Positions 1-10,417 are shown, numbered from the stretch's first letter. The stretch is 64,000 nucleotides of DNA from Ruegeria lacuscaerulensis (GCF_013033355.1 NZ_WQDY01000007.1:124001-188000); one strand, 5' to 3'. Translations and numbers: made by a program. Notes: generated by a model from the sequence alone, not told the origin.

Positions 1-1
1 T

Positions 2-403
2 GGCTGGACATTGGATCTGGCCAGTGCGCGCAAACTGGATATGGTCTCGACCGGGAACGCGGTACGCGGCGTGTCTGGCCCACCTTCGCCCAGCAATTGG
101 AATCTGAGCCTGACTCAGGGTACACAAAGCCGCGAAGACCTGCTGCGTGACATGGGCACCGGGCTGCTGGTCACGTCGATGATCGGGTCCACGATCAACC
201 CAAATACTGGCGATTACTCGCGCGGGGCCTCGGGGTTCTGGATCGAAAATGGGCAGATCGCCTACCCGGTCAACGAATGTACCATTGCGGGCAATCTGCG
301 CGACATGCTCAGGCGGATCATTCCGGCAAATGACGTACGACCTTACCTGTCGCGCGTTGTGCCGTCGGTTCTGATCGAAGGGATGACACTTGCCGGCAAC
401 TGA
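2..403 (+). CDS. pmbA: TldD/PmbA family metalloprotease, C-terminal part (5' end outside window)
   Basis: Only the last 133 or so residues are visible; the reading frame is open from base 2 and its start lies upstream of the window. The visible part carries the C-terminal hallmarks of the TldD/PmbA family: the stretch GWTLDLASARKLDM, then GSTINPNTGDYSRGASGFW, and NECTIAGNLRDML near the end. PmbA (TldE) works with TldD as a cytosolic Zn protease that trims peptides, for example in microcin maturation and CcdA degradation. The length of the tail fits PmbA rather than TldD, but the metal-site HExxxH of a TldD paralogue would lie outside the window. The next gene starts inside its last codons, which suggests co-transcription. 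Confidence 0.85.
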   Translation, partial: GWTLDLASARKLDMVSTGNAVRGVSGPPSPSNWNLSLTQGTQSREDLLRDMGTGLLVTSMIGSTINPNTGDYSRGASGFWIENGQIAYPVNECTIAGNLRDMLRRIIPANDVRPYLSRVVPSVLIEGMTLAGN

Positions 404-1190
404 CCTGCAACTGCTGATCGACGCTGCGCTTGAGGCCGGAAGGATCGCAACGCGGTACTCTGGCACAACTGCGCAACGCTGGGACAAACCCGACGGAGCC
501 GGCCCAGTTACCGAAGCCGATCTGGCCGTGAACGCAATGCTGGAACAACGCCTTCCCTTTGCGCGTCCCGACTACGGTTGGCTCAGCGAAGAAACCGAAG
601 ACTCGCAGGCGCGTCTGTCCAAAGATCGCGTGTTCATCATTGATCCGATCGACGGAACCCGCAGTTTTGCGGAAGGGTCAAAAACCTGGGCGCATTCGCT
701 TGCGGTCGCCCAGCAGGGCGAAGTCACGGCCGCAGTGATCTATTTGCCTTTGCGCGACATGCTTTACGCCGCAGCCAAAGGACAGGGGGCCACGCTTAAC
801 GGCGCGCCGATCAGGGTGTCCGGCGCCATGGACTTGGAAACCTCACAGATTCTGGCCGCAAAGCCAAATCTGGACGCGCGTCACTGGCGCAACCAAGATG
901 TGCCAGACTTCATCCGGACCTATCGTCCGTCTTTGGCCTATCGACTGGCGCTGGTGGCGCAGGGGCGGTTCGACGGTATGCTGACCCTACGCCCGAGCTG
1001 GGAATGGGACATCGCCGCCGGAGACCTTATCATTCGCGAGGCCGGAGGAGCCTGCACTGATCGTACTGGAGGCCTATTGCGGTTCAACAACCCGAATCCG
1101 CGCCTGAACGGGGTCATCGCTGCGGGTCAGCGGATTCACACCCGATTGTCGGAAAGACTAGCTCCGGAAGGCCCAGGAATACAGGCATGA
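390..1190 (+). CDS. cysQ: Inositol monophosphatase-family phosphatase, CysQ-like 3'(2'),5'-bisphosphate nucleotidase
   Basis: A 266-residue member of the Mg-dependent, Li-sensitive phosphatase family. The metal site is visible as Glu-Glu at 67-68, DPIDGT at 85-90 (motif A) and WDIAAGD at 206-212 (motif B). The likely substrate is 3'-phosphoadenosine 5'-phosphate from sulfate assimilation, although inositol-1-phosphatase activity cannot be excluded from motifs alone. The start is a TTG at 390: an in-frame stop lies just upstream, so no earlier start is possible, and GAAGG at 377-381 is a well-placed ribosome site. The gene overlaps the PmbA end by 14 bases and the next gene by an ATGA junction, so it is probably in an operon with the lipid A genes that follow. 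Confidence 0.85.
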   Translation: MPATDLQLLIDAALEAGRIATRYSGTTAQRWDKPDGAGPVTEADLAVNAMLEQRLPFARPDYGWLSEETEDSQARLSKDRVFIIDPIDGTRSFAEGSKTWAHSLAVAQQGEVTAAVIYLPLRDMLYAAAKGQGATLNGAPIRVSGAMDLETSQILAAKPNLDARHWRNQDVPDFIRTYRPSLAYRLALVAQGRFDGMLTLRPSWEWDIAAGDLIIREAGGACTDRTGGLLRFNNPNPRLNGVIAAGQRIHTRLSERLAPEGPGIQA

Positions 1191-2422
1191 GCAAACCGCG
1201 CTCTCTTAGCCTTGCGGCCTATCGCGTTCTGTCCTGGGGCGTTCGAAACGGGACGGACAAACCCTACATCCCGCGCCCCGAAGGTGAGCTGATCTGGATA
1301 CATATAGCCTCTCAGGATCGCCAGCGCGTGGTCGAGGGCTTCTGCCAACGTCTGCGCCAATCTCGTCCCAACCTGTCGGTCTTGTTGACTGCGCCCCCTC
1401 AAGCTGACCTGATCCGTTGGGATGCAAGCAGCCATCCTTTGGTCAATCTACCGTCCGAACAGACTGGTGCCGCACGAGAATTTCTGGATCATTGGCGTCC
1501 CGACCTTGGTCTATGGGTCGGTGGCGGGTTAATGCCCAACGTGATCACCCGCGCTGAAGAACGTGGGCTACCCCTGATTCTGATCGAAGCCGAGATTGAT
1601 ATCCACGTGGCACGCGGCGCACGATGGTTGCCCGATATCACACGATACACCTTTGATTGTTTTCAAACAATTCTTGCCACATCACCCGAAACAGTTCGAC
1701 ACATTCGCAGGCTCGGCGTCCCGGCCTCCAAAGTCGACACGGCCCCGCCGTTGCACGTCAGCCCCAATCCAAGTCCCTGGCCCGAAGATGAATTGATCGA
1801 AATGACGCACGCGCTGTCCAGCCGGCCAGTGTGGTTGGCAACCTGGGTTCAGGACAAGGAATTCATCTCGGTCCTCAGCGCGCACCGCCAGGCAATGCGG
1901 ATGCTGCCGCGCTTGGCTCTTATCCTACATGTCGCCGACATGTCCGAGACCGAACCACTGCATCGCAGGCTGCTCTCGATGGACCTTAGATGCGTCAATT
2001 GGGACGACGGAGGGACAATCGAAGATACAACACAGGTTATACTGACATCGGACCCTGAAAATCTGGGTCTGTGGTATCGTCTGTCACCCGTAGCATTCAT
2101 GAGCAGCTCGCTTGAACGGGGTTCAGGTGGGCGCGATCCGCTGACAGCAACTGCTCTGGGATCCGCGGTCATTCACGGACCTTTCGTGCATCGTCATCAG
2201 CAGCTATATGATCAGCTAAACAGAGCAGGTGCGGCTAGATTGGTGCGCACCGCGACCGAACTGGGCGATGCAGTGGTGGAACTTCTGGCACCTGACGAGG
2301 CTGCGAGAATGGCTCTGGCGGGTTGGGAAATCGTGTCAGAAGGCGCTCCGCAAACGGATCACCTGATCGAAATTGTACAGGACAGTCTGGACCAGCGGGG
2401 CCAAGATCATGCGAGCACCTGA
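1187..2422 (+). CDS. KdtA/WaaA-like glycosyltransferase (putative 3-deoxy-D-manno-octulosonic acid transferase), divergent
   Basis: The 411-residue protein resembles the KDO transferase family. An N-terminal glycosyltransferase domain holds HIAS at 39-42 and [11 protein letters not shown] at about 108-118, and a C-terminal domain ends with the GT-B-type segment around [17 protein letters not shown] transferases add KDO to lipid A at the inner membrane. Position supports this role, because lpxK follows with a 14-base overlap. The usual HxxSxGE catalytic motif reads H-I-A-S-Q-D-R here, so the expected glutamate is missing, and no N-terminal membrane anchor is obvious. It may be a second, specialised or inactive transferase. 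It begins with an ATGA overlap on the cysQ-like gene. Confidence 0.7.
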   Translation: MSKPRSLSLAAYRVLSWGVRNGTDKPYIPRPEGELIWIHIASQDRQRVVEGFCQRLRQSRPNLSVLLTAPPQADLIRWDASSHPLVNLPSEQTGAAREFLDHWRPDLGLWVGGGLMPNVITRAEERGLPLILIEAEIDIHVARGARWLPDITRYTFDCFQTILATSPETVRHIRRLGVPASKVDTAPPLHVSPNPSPWPEDELIEMTHALSSRPVWLATWVQDKEFISVLSAHRQAMRMLPRLALILHVADMSETEPLHRRLLSMDLRCVNWDDGGTIEDTTQVILTSDPENLGLWYRLSPVAFMSSSLERGSGGRDPLTATALGSAVIHGPFVHRHQQLYDQLNRAGAARLVRTATELGDAVVELLAPDEAARMALAGWEIVSEGAPQTDHLIEIVQDSLDQRGQDHAST

Positions 2423-3407
2423 TTTCTGGAATACTGCGCCGGACAAACCGTCATTGGCGGCCCGGCTTCTGTCGCCGCTTGGGCACCTCTATGCGGCAGC
2501 AACCGCTCGCCGCGTTGCAAGCGATCCCGGCTTTGCCCCCGGTGTGCCGGTAATATGTGTCGGTAACCTGAACGCAGGCGGCACTGGCAAAACGCCTACG
2601 GTCATCTGGATGATCGAACAACTGCGCGACGCCTGGCATCAGACCCATGTGGTGACCCGCGGCCATGGCGGATCGCTGGACGGGCCGGTTCGCGTCGATC
2701 CCGGCAAACACACCGCAGCAGATGTTGGCGATGAGCCGCTTTTACTGGCGGCATTCGCCGATGTTTGGGTCGCCAAAGATCGCGCCGCCGGAGCAAAAGC
2801 CGCAGCCCAAGCCGGAGCAACGGTTATTGTGCTGGATGACGGGTTTCAAAATCCCTCGGTCGCAAAGGATTTCTCGGTCATCGTTGTGGATGCGGAACGC
2901 GGGTTCGGGAATGGCCTGTGCCTGCCCGCAGGCCCGTTGCGCGAACCGGTCGACGTAGGACTGCAGCGGGCCGATCTGGTTTTGTCGTTGGGTGATACAG
3001 ATGCGCAGGCCCAATTCTCAGACCGTTGGGTAGAGGATTTGACTGTTCCACATGTCACCGGTGCGGTCGAGCCTCTGCAAACGGGTATGGACTGGAGCGA
3101 CACTTCCGTATTGGCGTTTGCCGGTATCGGCCACCCGGAAAAGTTCTTTGCTACCTTGCGCAATCAAGGCGCGACACTCTCGCGGGCCGAAGCCTTGGAC
3201 GATCATCAACCGTTGACCTCGGCGTTGATGACCCGCCTGGAAAACGAGGCACGTTTGTTGGGCGCTCAAATGGTCACAACGGAAAAAGATGCTGTTCGTT
3301 TGCCCGCCGCCTTTCGCAGCAAAGTAATAACGTTGCCCGTCCGTTTGCGTGTCAATGAGGCCGACAACGTCAGGCAGATGCTACTTAAAATCGCACCGTC
3401 GCCGTAG
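2409..3407 (+). CDS. lpxK: Tetraacyldisaccharide 4'-kinase LpxK
   Basis: LpxK phosphorylates the 4' position of the lipid A disaccharide at the inner face of the cytoplasmic membrane. With the ATG at 2409 the protein has 332 residues, normal for the family. The Walker A loop GGTGKT is at 57-62 in the family context [11 protein letters not shown], and the downstream TTEKDAVR segment is also typical. The frame is open 36 bases further upstream, but the residues from 2409 ([11 protein letters not shown]) match the usual roseobacterial N-terminus and give the normal short overlap with the preceding gene. A hairpin follows the stop codon, and the next gene is convergent. Confidence 0.95.
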   Translation: MRAPDFWNTAPDKPSLAARLLSPLGHLYAAATARRVASDPGFAPGVPVICVGNLNAGGTGKTPTVIWMIEQLRDAWHQTHVVTRGHGGSLDGPVRVDPGKHTAADVGDEPLLLAAFADVWVAKDRAAGAKAAAQAGATVIVLDDGFQNPSVAKDFSVIVVDAERGFGNGLCLPAGPLREPVDVGLQRADLVLSLGDTDAQAQFSDRWVEDLTVPHVTGAVEPLQTGMDWSDTSVLAFAGIGHPEKFFATLRNQGATLSRAEALDDHQPLTSALMTRLENEARLLGAQMVTTEKDAVRLPAAFRSKVITLPVRLRVNEADNVRQMLLKIAPSP

Positions 3408-3412
3408 GTAGC

Positions 3413-3432
3413 GGCCGGTCCTAAGACCGGCC
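3413..3432. terminator. Hairpin between convergent lpxK and the DsbA-like gene
   Basis: GGCCGGTC and GACCGGCC form a perfect 8-bp stem with a CTAA loop, six bases after the lpxK stop and just before the end of the minus-strand gene. No long T-run follows on either strand, so termination strength is uncertain. Confidence 0.5.
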
Positions 3433-3440
3433 AACCCATA

Positions 3441-4097
3441 TTAACTGCCTAATTCAGCTTCGATCAGCTTCTTGAACTCGTCATAAGACTGGTTGTCGAC
3501 CTTTCTACCGTTCACGATGAACGAAGGTGTCGACTGGATACCATCCTTTTCGGCATTTTCCTGATACCAAGCGACCAGAGTACGCGCCCGGTCTCCGTCC
3601 TGCAGACAGGCTTCAAGCTGATCGTTGTCGATCCCTGCCAGACGCCCGATCTTGCGCAGTTCATCCACGATTTCAGCAGGACCGCCAGCGCGCGTCCATT
3701 CGGACTGGCCTTCATAGATCAGGTCCGAGATGCCAAAGAATTTATCGGGTCCGGCACAGCGCGCGACCATCGAGGCCCACAGGCCGTAGCGATCGAAGTA
3801 AACCTCGCGGTAGGTGAACTTAACCTTACCGGTGTCGATGAAATCCTTCTTGAGCTGCTTATACGGCCCTTTGTGGAAATTCGCGCAATGCGGACAGGTG
3901 TAGGATGCGTATTCGATGATCTCGACCGGTGCGTCTTCGGCCCCCAGGGTCATCTCGACGATGGTCGAGGTGTCCAGCTCGGCCTCTTGCGCCTCGGCGC
4001 TGCCGATCAGCGAAAATGACGCGTTCGGTGACGACAGCAAAAAGCTGCCTGCGGCAATGGCGACGGCCGCGCAAATTCCGGTTGCAATACGGCTCAT
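3441..4097 (-). CDS. Periplasmic DsbA-family thiol:disulfide oxidoreductase
   Basis: The 218-residue protein has an N-terminal signal segment (hydrophobic 8-22, likely cleavage after the AEAQ region near 37) followed by a DsbA-type thioredoxin fold. The active site is C68-P-H-C71, the classical DsbA dipeptide, in the context YTCPHCANFH. A cis-proline context is visible late in the chain (STPSFIVNG). It probably oxidises or isomerises disulfides of exported proteins; the partner DsbB or DsbD is not in this window. It lies 14 bases downstream of the DUF721 gene on the same strand, so the two are probably co-transcribed. Confidence 0.9.
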   Translation of the reverse strand: MSRIATGICAAVAIAAGSFLLSSPNASFSLIGSAEAQEAELDTSTIVEMTLGAEDAPVEIIEYASYTCPHCANFHKGPYKQLKKDFIDTGKVKFTYREVYFDRYGLWASMVARCAGPDKFFGISDLIYEGQSEWTRAGGPAEIVDELRKIGRLAGIDNDQLEACLQDGDRARTLVAWYQENAEKDGIQSTPSFIVNGRKVDNQSYDEFKKLIEAELGS

Positions 4098-4111
4098 GTA
4101 TCAGCCCTTTC

Positions 4112-4618
4112 TCAGCGTTTTTGTTTGGATAGAACGTTACGGCCCAGACGTTCAAGGGCTGCACGCAGATCGCCATCATGGACGCCTTGCGCTGCCCGGT
4201 CCGCCTCGGCCGCGATTTCAGGTTTCAGTATGGGTTTCGCCGCCTTCGGTTTGTGATCGAAACTGGCTTGCCCCTCGGCAAATCCTGTCGGAGCGGTCTG
4301 GGTGATACGCACCCGGCTGATGGCGTTATAGCCGTAGACCGCGTTCACCTTGCCGCGCAGCTGTTCCTTTTGCATCTCAAGCATCGGTGCCTGCGGGCCA
4401 GTGGTCAGCACAGTCAGCGTCGCCCCCATGCCGCCCTTACCATAGCCCACATTCACAGGCCGCGCGATGGCGGCCATATCCTGTCCCACGATCTCGGCCC
4501 AGTGAGTCAGGATGCGCGACACGGCAAACCCGCGGCTTTCGCCCGCACGCCTGATCTGCGTATTCAGCAATGTCGCGGTGCGTTTGAACCCGCGGGTCGA
4601 AGAACGTCTGCGCTGCAT
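4112..4618 (-). CDS. DUF721 (DciA-like) protein
   Basis: With the ATG at 4618 this is a 168-residue basic protein. The DUF721 domain fills the first two thirds: helical TATLLNTQIRRAG, then the ILTHWAEIVGQDMA segment typical of the family, then a strand-rich part with LTVLTTGPQAPMLEM. The family includes DciA, the ancestral loader or partner of the replicative helicase DnaB, so a role in replication is plausible. An upstream in-frame start at 4684 would add 22 residues unlike the family. The gene is divergent from mutY and heads a two-gene unit with the DsbA-like gene. Confidence 0.8.
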   Translation of the reverse strand: MQRRRSSTRGFKRTATLLNTQIRRAGESRGFAVSRILTHWAEIVGQDMAAIARPVNVGYGKGGMGATLTVLTTGPQAPMLEMQKEQLRGKVNAVYGYNAISRVRITQTAPTGFAEGQASFDHKPKAAKPILKPEIAAEADRAAQGVHDGDLRAALERLGRNVLSKQKR

Positions 4619-4699
4619 CTGGTTTCCAACTCCTGCACCACTATTGTAGAGGGCAGAACACCGGGCGCCAGCGAAACCCGACACGGAGATGATTAAAAA

Positions 4700-5755
4700 T
4701 TGCGTGACTCAAGTGAATTTGATGTCAGCAGCGAATTGCTGGCCTGGTACGACCGCCACGCCCGCGAGATGCCGTGGCGCGTCAGCCCCGCTGACCGCGC
4801 CGCCGGAGTGCTGCCCGACCCCTATCGTGTCTGGCTGTCCGAAGTGATGCTGCAACAGACCACCGTGGCCGCCGTGCGCGACTATTTCATGCGGTTCACG
4901 ACGCGTTGGCCCACGGTGCAGGCGCTGGCCGCAGCCCCAGATGATCAGGTCATGGGCGAGTGGGCTGGCTTGGGATACTACGCCCGCGCTCGCAACCTGC
5001 TGAAATGCGCCCGCGTGGTGGCGGACGAACATGGCGGTCAGTTCCCCGACACCTACGAAGCTTTGCTGACGCTGCCCGGCATCGGCCCTTATACTGCCGC
5101 CGCTATCTCGGCCATTGCCTTTGATCGCCCCGAGACGGTGCTGGACGGCAATGTCGAACGTGTCATGGCACGGCTGCACGACATACACGACCCCCTGCCC
5201 GGCTCAAAACCGCAGCTGAAAGACAAGGCCGCTGCACACACCCCGCAGGCCCGACCCGGAGATTATGCTCAGGCCGTGATGGATTTAGGCGCAACGATCT
5301 GCGCGCCAAAATCTCCGGCCTGTGGAATTTGCCCTTTGCGCGAACCCTGTCGGGCCCGCAAGGCTGGAACACAGGCGGACCTGCCGCGCAAAACGCCAAA
5401 GAAGCCAAAACCAACGCGATACGGCCATGTTTACATCGCCCAGCGACGAGACGGGGCCGTTTTGCTAGAACGCCGCCCCGACAAAGGACTGTTGGGCGGA
5501 ATGCTAGGCTGGCCTGGCTCTGATTGGTCCGACGCGCCGGTCGAAACGCCCCCTTTTGCTGCCGATTGGCAAGTTCTGCCTGCAGAGGTGCGCCACACCT
5601 TCACTCATTTTCATCTGATCTTGCGCGTCTGGACGACCGACCTGCCAGACGACACGTCGCCCGACGGTCTGATAATCTTAGACAAACACCAGTTTCGCCC
5701 AGGTGATCTGCCAACGGTAATGCGCAAGGCGCACGACCTGTGGCGCGGTCGATAA
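4700..5755 (+). CDS. mutY: A/G-specific adenine DNA glycosylase MutY
   Basis: MutY removes adenine opposite 8-oxoguanine. The 351-residue protein shows catalytic Glu48 in SEVMLQQT, the helix-hairpin-helix LPGIGPYTAAAI at 125-136, catalytic Asp149 in VLDGNV, and the 4Fe-4S ligands Cys201, 208, 211 and 217 spaced 6-2-5. A NUDIX-like C-terminal domain follows from about residue 235, with a FTHFHL segment that helps read 8-oxoG. The start is TTG at 4700, preceded by GGAGATG at 4685-4691; no nearby in-frame ATG would keep the N-terminus. It is divergent from the DUF721 gene. Confidence 0.95.
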   Translation: MRDSSEFDVSSELLAWYDRHAREMPWRVSPADRAAGVLPDPYRVWLSEVMLQQTTVAAVRDYFMRFTTRWPTVQALAAAPDDQVMGEWAGLGYYARARNLLKCARVVADEHGGQFPDTYEALLTLPGIGPYTAAAISAIAFDRPETVLDGNVERVMARLHDIHDPLPGSKPQLKDKAAAHTPQARPGDYAQAVMDLGATICAPKSPACGICPLREPCRARKAGTQADLPRKTPKKPKPTRYGHVYIAQRRDGAVLLERRPDKGLLGGMLGWPGSDWSDAPVETPPFAADWQVLPAEVRHTFTHFHLILRVWTTDLPDDTSPDGLIILDKHQFRPGDLPTVMRKAHDLWRGR

Positions 5756-5816
5756 CGCGTTGTACAGCAATTCGAACTGTGGCTAGACTCGCCTCAATCT
5801 CTGCGGAGCCTGATAC

Positions 5817-6953
5817 ATGATCGCACCAGACATCCTGTCCCGATGGCAATCAGCCCTGCCGTTCTGGGTTTCATTCCTGCTAATCCCACTGATCTGGGTC
5901 ACTGCTGTTCTAGGCGGGTGGTGGGTGGTTTTGGTGCCACTTTCAACATGGTGGGCCTTTGCCGCACTGGATAAGCTAACCGGGCTGGAACTCAGCAACG
6001 CCGACCCCGACACTCCCGACACTGCGCTGCACTGGTATATCCTGTTGACCAAAGCGTGGGTGCCGGTTCAGTTCCTGACCCTGTTCGGGTTGATCTGGTT
6101 CGCGACACATACAGACCACCTGTCCACGGCGTCCAAGATCGGGCTGTTCTTTGGCATGGGCGTGATCTCGGGCACGATCGGGATCAATTACAGCCACGAG
6201 CTGATGCACCAGAAAGGTCGGGCTGAGCGCTGGCTGGGTGATATCTTGCTGGCGATGGTGCTGTATTCACATTTCCGATCGGAACACCTGCTGGTCCATC
6301 ACCGCTTTGTCGGCACCCCCCGAGATCCTGTCACAGCCCGATATAACGAAGGCTTCCATCGCTTTTACCCTCGTGTCCTGTGGCAATGCCTGACCTCGGC
6401 CTTCCGCGCCGAGCGCGACAAGCTGGCCCGCAAAGATCGCCCTTGGACAGACCCCGCAAACCCGTTCTGGCGCTATTGGGCGTTGCAGGCAGGAATGCTG
6501 CTGCTGGCCCTGCTGATCGGAGGTCTTTCCGGCCTTGCCTTGTTCCTGATTCAGGCGGGCGTTGCGATCTGGCAACTGGAGCTGGTGAATTATGTCGAAC
6601 ACTACGGCCTGACCCGGAAACACCTGGGCGAGGGCAAATACGAGCATGTCCAGCCGCGCCACTCGTGGAATGCCTCGCAAAAGGCGTCGAACTGGCTGCT
6701 GATCAATTTACAGCGCCACTCGGACCACCACTACAAACCCAACCGCCGCTTTCCCCTGCTGCAACACCATTCACAGGACGCAGCGCCGCAATTGCCCTAC
6801 GGCTATCCCGTTATGACTGTTGCCGCCATGATACCGCCCCTGTGGAGGCGCGTGATGAACCCCCGTGTCAAGGCATGGAGGCGGCAATACTACCCCGAGA
6901 TAACCGACTGGACGCCCTACAATAAGTCGCGAAACCCGTTGCCCTCCGCATGA
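5817..6953 (+). CDS. alkB: Alkane 1-monooxygenase AlkB (membrane di-iron hydroxylase)
   Basis: The 378-residue integral membrane protein has hydrophobic segments at about 16-50, 75-95, 108-125 and 225-255. The di-iron histidine boxes are HELMH (127-131), HLLVHH (157-162) and LQRHSDHH (298-305), and the AlkB signature EHYGL is at 261-265. AlkB oxidises the terminal methyl of medium-chain alkanes using electrons from rubredoxin; neither rubredoxin nor its reductase is next to the gene here. The start ATG at 5817 has GGAG about ten bases upstream. It stands alone on its strand and ends in a strong hairpin. Related membrane hydroxylases with other substrates exist, but the EHYGL signature favours AlkB. 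Confidence 0.92.
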   Translation: MIAPDILSRWQSALPFWVSFLLIPLIWVTAVLGGWWVVLVPLSTWWAFAALDKLTGLELSNADPDTPDTALHWYILLTKAWVPVQFLTLFGLIWFATHTDHLSTASKIGLFFGMGVISGTIGINYSHELMHQKGRAERWLGDILLAMVLYSHFRSEHLLVHHRFVGTPRDPVTARYNEGFHRFYPRVLWQCLTSAFRAERDKLARKDRPWTDPANPFWRYWALQAGMLLLALLIGGLSGLALFLIQAGVAIWQLELVNYVEHYGLTRKHLGEGKYEHVQPRHSWNASQKASNWLLINLQRHSDHHYKPNRRFPLLQHHSQDAAPQLPYGYPVMTVAAMIPPLWRRVMNPRVKAWRRQYYPEITDWTPYNKSRNPLPSA

Positions 6954-6955
6954 CC

Positions 6956-6977
6956 GCAGCGCGCTCCCGCGCGCTGC
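6956..6977 (+). terminator. Strong hairpin after alkB
   Basis: GCAGCGCGC and GCGCGCTGC form a perfect 9-bp stem around a TCCC loop starting three bases after the alkB stop. The downstream tract is not T-rich, so this may be a pause or a Rho-assisted site. Confidence 0.5.
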
Positions 6978-7031
6978 GCGGCCCAACTGTCTTTAGGGCA
7001 TCTTTGATGCCGTGCAGACTGGCGGGAGCAC

Positions 7032-8414
7032 CTACATCACCCAAATATCCATCGGATGTTCTACACCCCGCACGCTCTGACCCGTATGTCGCACAAATCC
7101 TTCGGTCAAAGTCGCAGCGTTTGATCCTTCCTCGGAAAGCTGGGTACAAACCTCGTCACTCAGCACCACTTTGACGTCAAAATCGCGGGTCAGCGCCTCT
7201 AGTTTTGCGGCCACGTTCACCGCATCGCCTATGACGGCAAATTCCAACCGGTTCGCCCCAATATCTCCCAATACGACCGAGCCGTAATGAACACCGATCC
7301 CAACCCGTATTTCCGGCTCGCCCAGCCGCCGTCTTTCAACATTCCAACGGTTGATGACCCCCACCATGTCCCGCGCGCAAGCCACAGCATTACTGGCGTC
7401 CAGCGGCGTGGGCACCGGAGTTCCGAACGTGGCCATCAACCCGTCCCCCAGATACTTGTCCAACGTGCCGTGGTGACGAAACACCTCGGTCTCCATCCGG
7501 GCATGAAACCCGCGTAGGACTTCGATCACTTCATATGGATCGCGCCCGGCCGCGTATTTGGTAAACCCAACGATATCTATGAACAAAACCGCGACATTTT
7601 CCTTGCGCACCTGTTTGAGCGGCTCATCATTTTGGCTCAGCTCTTCCACCACATTGGGCGAAAAATAGCGCGACAGGTTGGCGCGCTCCCGCTCCAACCC
7701 GGCATTTGTCATCAACAACCGGTTCAGCCGTCGCATCGAGATACCCAACGTCACGGCAACCATCACGAACACAATGACCTGCTGAATGCGCAGCGACGGC
7801 ATAAAGCTGTTTGGGTCCATGAACTCGGCCACGTCAGGATAGCCAGCCAACGCCTGAGCAACCCGCTCGCTGAGACCAGGGATCGGAGTCGCAACCCACC
7901 ACGCAACGATCCAGCCGATCGTCCACATCATCGCAGTCCACGACCCGATTGCCACAACTGTCCGCCAGGAATAAGCAAGTGTTCCCGCCGCCAGAATAAT
8001 GAAGAAATACTGAAAGTTATCGAACCTGTACTGCATGGCCAGTGGCCGGACGTCGTCGCTGAACGGGTTCGGGATGATCATGCCCAGCGTCATGATCAGA
8101 AGATCCACAAAGATCAAAAGCAGTTCGACCCGCGATTGCCCGACACGGCCCGCACGTCGGATGAACCAACCGTTTGCGCAGATCAGCAGTAGAATGAAAT
8201 GATACCACATCACCTCCCACTGGGGATTCAGAAAGACCAAAAGCACACCGGTTAGTCCCATCGCGACCCAACGTGCGCGTACGGCCAGTTCCAACCCTTC
8301 GCGTTTGTGCTTTTCCAGCGCGGCCTCGGTGTATTTGTTGTCCAGATCGTAGCTGTCTGGTTGTGTCACAAAAAACCGGCCAAACCGGGATTCGCTGGCT
8401 GTGGTATCCGACAT
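7032..8414 (-). CDS. Membrane-bound class III adenylate/guanylate cyclase-domain protein
   Basis: The 460-residue protein has about six membrane segments between residues 45 and 225, then a linker and a class III cyclase catalytic domain (about 270-425). Metal-binding Asp280 (FIDIVGF) and Asp324 (LGDG) are present, as is substrate Lys320. Two other positions deviate: the second base-recognition position is Ala393 (LEFAVIGD) and the transition-state arginine is replaced by Lys404 (NVAAK). Cyclic nucleotide synthesis is therefore likely but not certain. The N-terminal membrane part is not a HAMP or CHASE module I recognise. It is transcribed alone; the ccrM terminator lies upstream of its start. 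Confidence 0.85.
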   Translation of the reverse strand: MSDTTASESRFGRFFVTQPDSYDLDNKYTEAALEKHKREGLELAVRARWVAMGLTGVLLVFLNPQWEVMWYHFILLLICANGWFIRRAGRVGQSRVELLLIFVDLLIMTLGMIIPNPFSDDVRPLAMQYRFDNFQYFFIILAAGTLAYSWRTVVAIGSWTAMMWTIGWIVAWWVATPIPGLSERVAQALAGYPDVAEFMDPNSFMPSLRIQQVIVFVMVAVTLGISMRRLNRLLMTNAGLERERANLSRYFSPNVVEELSQNDEPLKQVRKENVAVLFIDIVGFTKYAAGRDPYEVIEVLRGFHARMETEVFRHHGTLDKYLGDGLMATFGTPVPTPLDASNAVACARDMVGVINRWNVERRRLGEPEIRVGIGVHYGSVVLGDIGANRLEFAVIGDAVNVAAKLEALTRDFDVKVVLSDEVCTQLSEEGSNAATLTEGFVRHTGQSVRGVEHPMDIWVM

Positions 8415-8483
8415 GGCTGAGGCTCCCTCGGTGCGCGGCGGGCTATATCGAATTCATACCGAAATGGGAATGTGATGAAAACA

Positions 8484-8508
8484 AAAGACCCCGCCGAGAA
8501 CGGCGGGG
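8484..8508 (-). terminator. Rho-independent terminator of ccrM
   Basis: CCCCGCCG (8489-8496) and CGGCGGGG (8501-8508) form a perfect 8-bp stem with an AGAA loop. On the minus strand the stem is followed by TCTTTTGTTTTC, a U-rich tail. It lies about 45 bases past the ccrM stop. Confidence 0.8.
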
Positions 8509-8551
8509 CAAGGCTTAGTGCCTTGTGTCAGGCCACAGGCACCGGCGGTAT

Positions 8552-9664
<1,113 letters not shown>

Positions 9665-9710
9665 TCAAGTATCCACGGCGCTTTTGCGCTCATTTGGTTG
9701 AGACAAGGAT

Positions 9711-9749
9711 GAGTCAAAGACGAATCGCCGTCAATTTCTTTTTTGAATC
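9711..9749 (-). promoter_or_regulatory. Cluster of three GANTC methylation sites upstream of ccrM
   Basis: GAGTC at 9711-9715 and GAATC at 9722-9726 and 9745-9749 all match GANTC and lie 56-94 bases upstream of the ccrM start codon. The ccrM promoter of Caulobacter is known to contain GANTC sites whose methylation state affects transcription. No full CtrA box is visible in this gap. Confidence 0.55.
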
Positions 9750-9762
9750 AGCAGCTTACGAT

Positions 9763-10380
9763 TTACTCTTGATACAAGATATTGTGGACCGGTTTGAACG
9801 AACGTCTATGGTGTGGGGTCACACCAAGATTTCGCAACGCTTCGCGATGCATTTTTGTCGGATAGCCTGCATTCGACTCCCACCCGTAGCCGGGATGCTG
9901 TTGCGCCAAATCCACCATCGCCTGATCGCGCCAGTTTTTCGCAAGGATCGATGCCGCTGCAATTGAGACCGACCGCCCATCCCCCTTGACTACCGCCTGC
10001 GCCGGGATCGTCAAACCGCGCGGTATCATATTGCCGTCGATCAGCACATAATCCGGGGGCGGGTCCAAGGCGGCCACTGCGCGCTCCATCGCGATATGCG
10101 AGGCGCGCAAGATGTTGTGTGTATCAATCTCGGCAACTGTGGCCTGGGCCACCGCAAACTCGGCCCGTTCACGTATTGAAGTGTCCAACGCAGCGCGACG
10201 CTTGTCGGTCAGCTTCTTGGAATCGTTCAGCCCCTGCGGAATGTCCCCAGGGTTCAGAATCACTGCAGCAGCAACCACGGGTCCGGCCAAGGGGCCCCTA
10301 CCCACCTCATCCACGCCCGCGATCCGCACATACCCATGGGCTTTGACTGATTGTTCGATGTCATAATTCGGAGTCGTCAT
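9763..10380 (-). CDS. rnhB: Ribonuclease HII
   Basis: RNase HII nicks RNA-DNA hybrids and single ribonucleotides in DNA. With the ATG at 10378-10380 the protein has 205 residues. The catalytic Asp24-Glu25 lies in [14 protein letters not shown], and the later acidic residues lie in VLIDGN and the ASILAK context. The open frame extends 68 codons upstream, but those residues are unlike the family and run through the terminator of the upstream gene. It lies upstream of ccrM on the same strand, with a 107-base gap that holds the GANTC cluster; the rnhB-ccrM pairing is common in Rhodobacterales. Confidence 0.95.
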   Translation of the reverse strand: MTTPNYDIEQSVKAHGYVRIAGVDEVGRGPLAGPVVAAAVILNPGDIPQGLNDSKKLTDKRRAALDTSIRERAEFAVAQATVAEIDTHNILRASHIAMERAVAALDPPPDYVLIDGNMIPRGLTIPAQAVVKGDGRSVSIAAASILAKNWRDQAMVDLAQQHPGYGWESNAGYPTKMHREALRNLGVTPHHRRSFKPVHNILYQE

Positions 10381-10417
10381 CCTTTCTGGCAAACCGTGTT
10401 TCGCCACCGTCCGCAAC

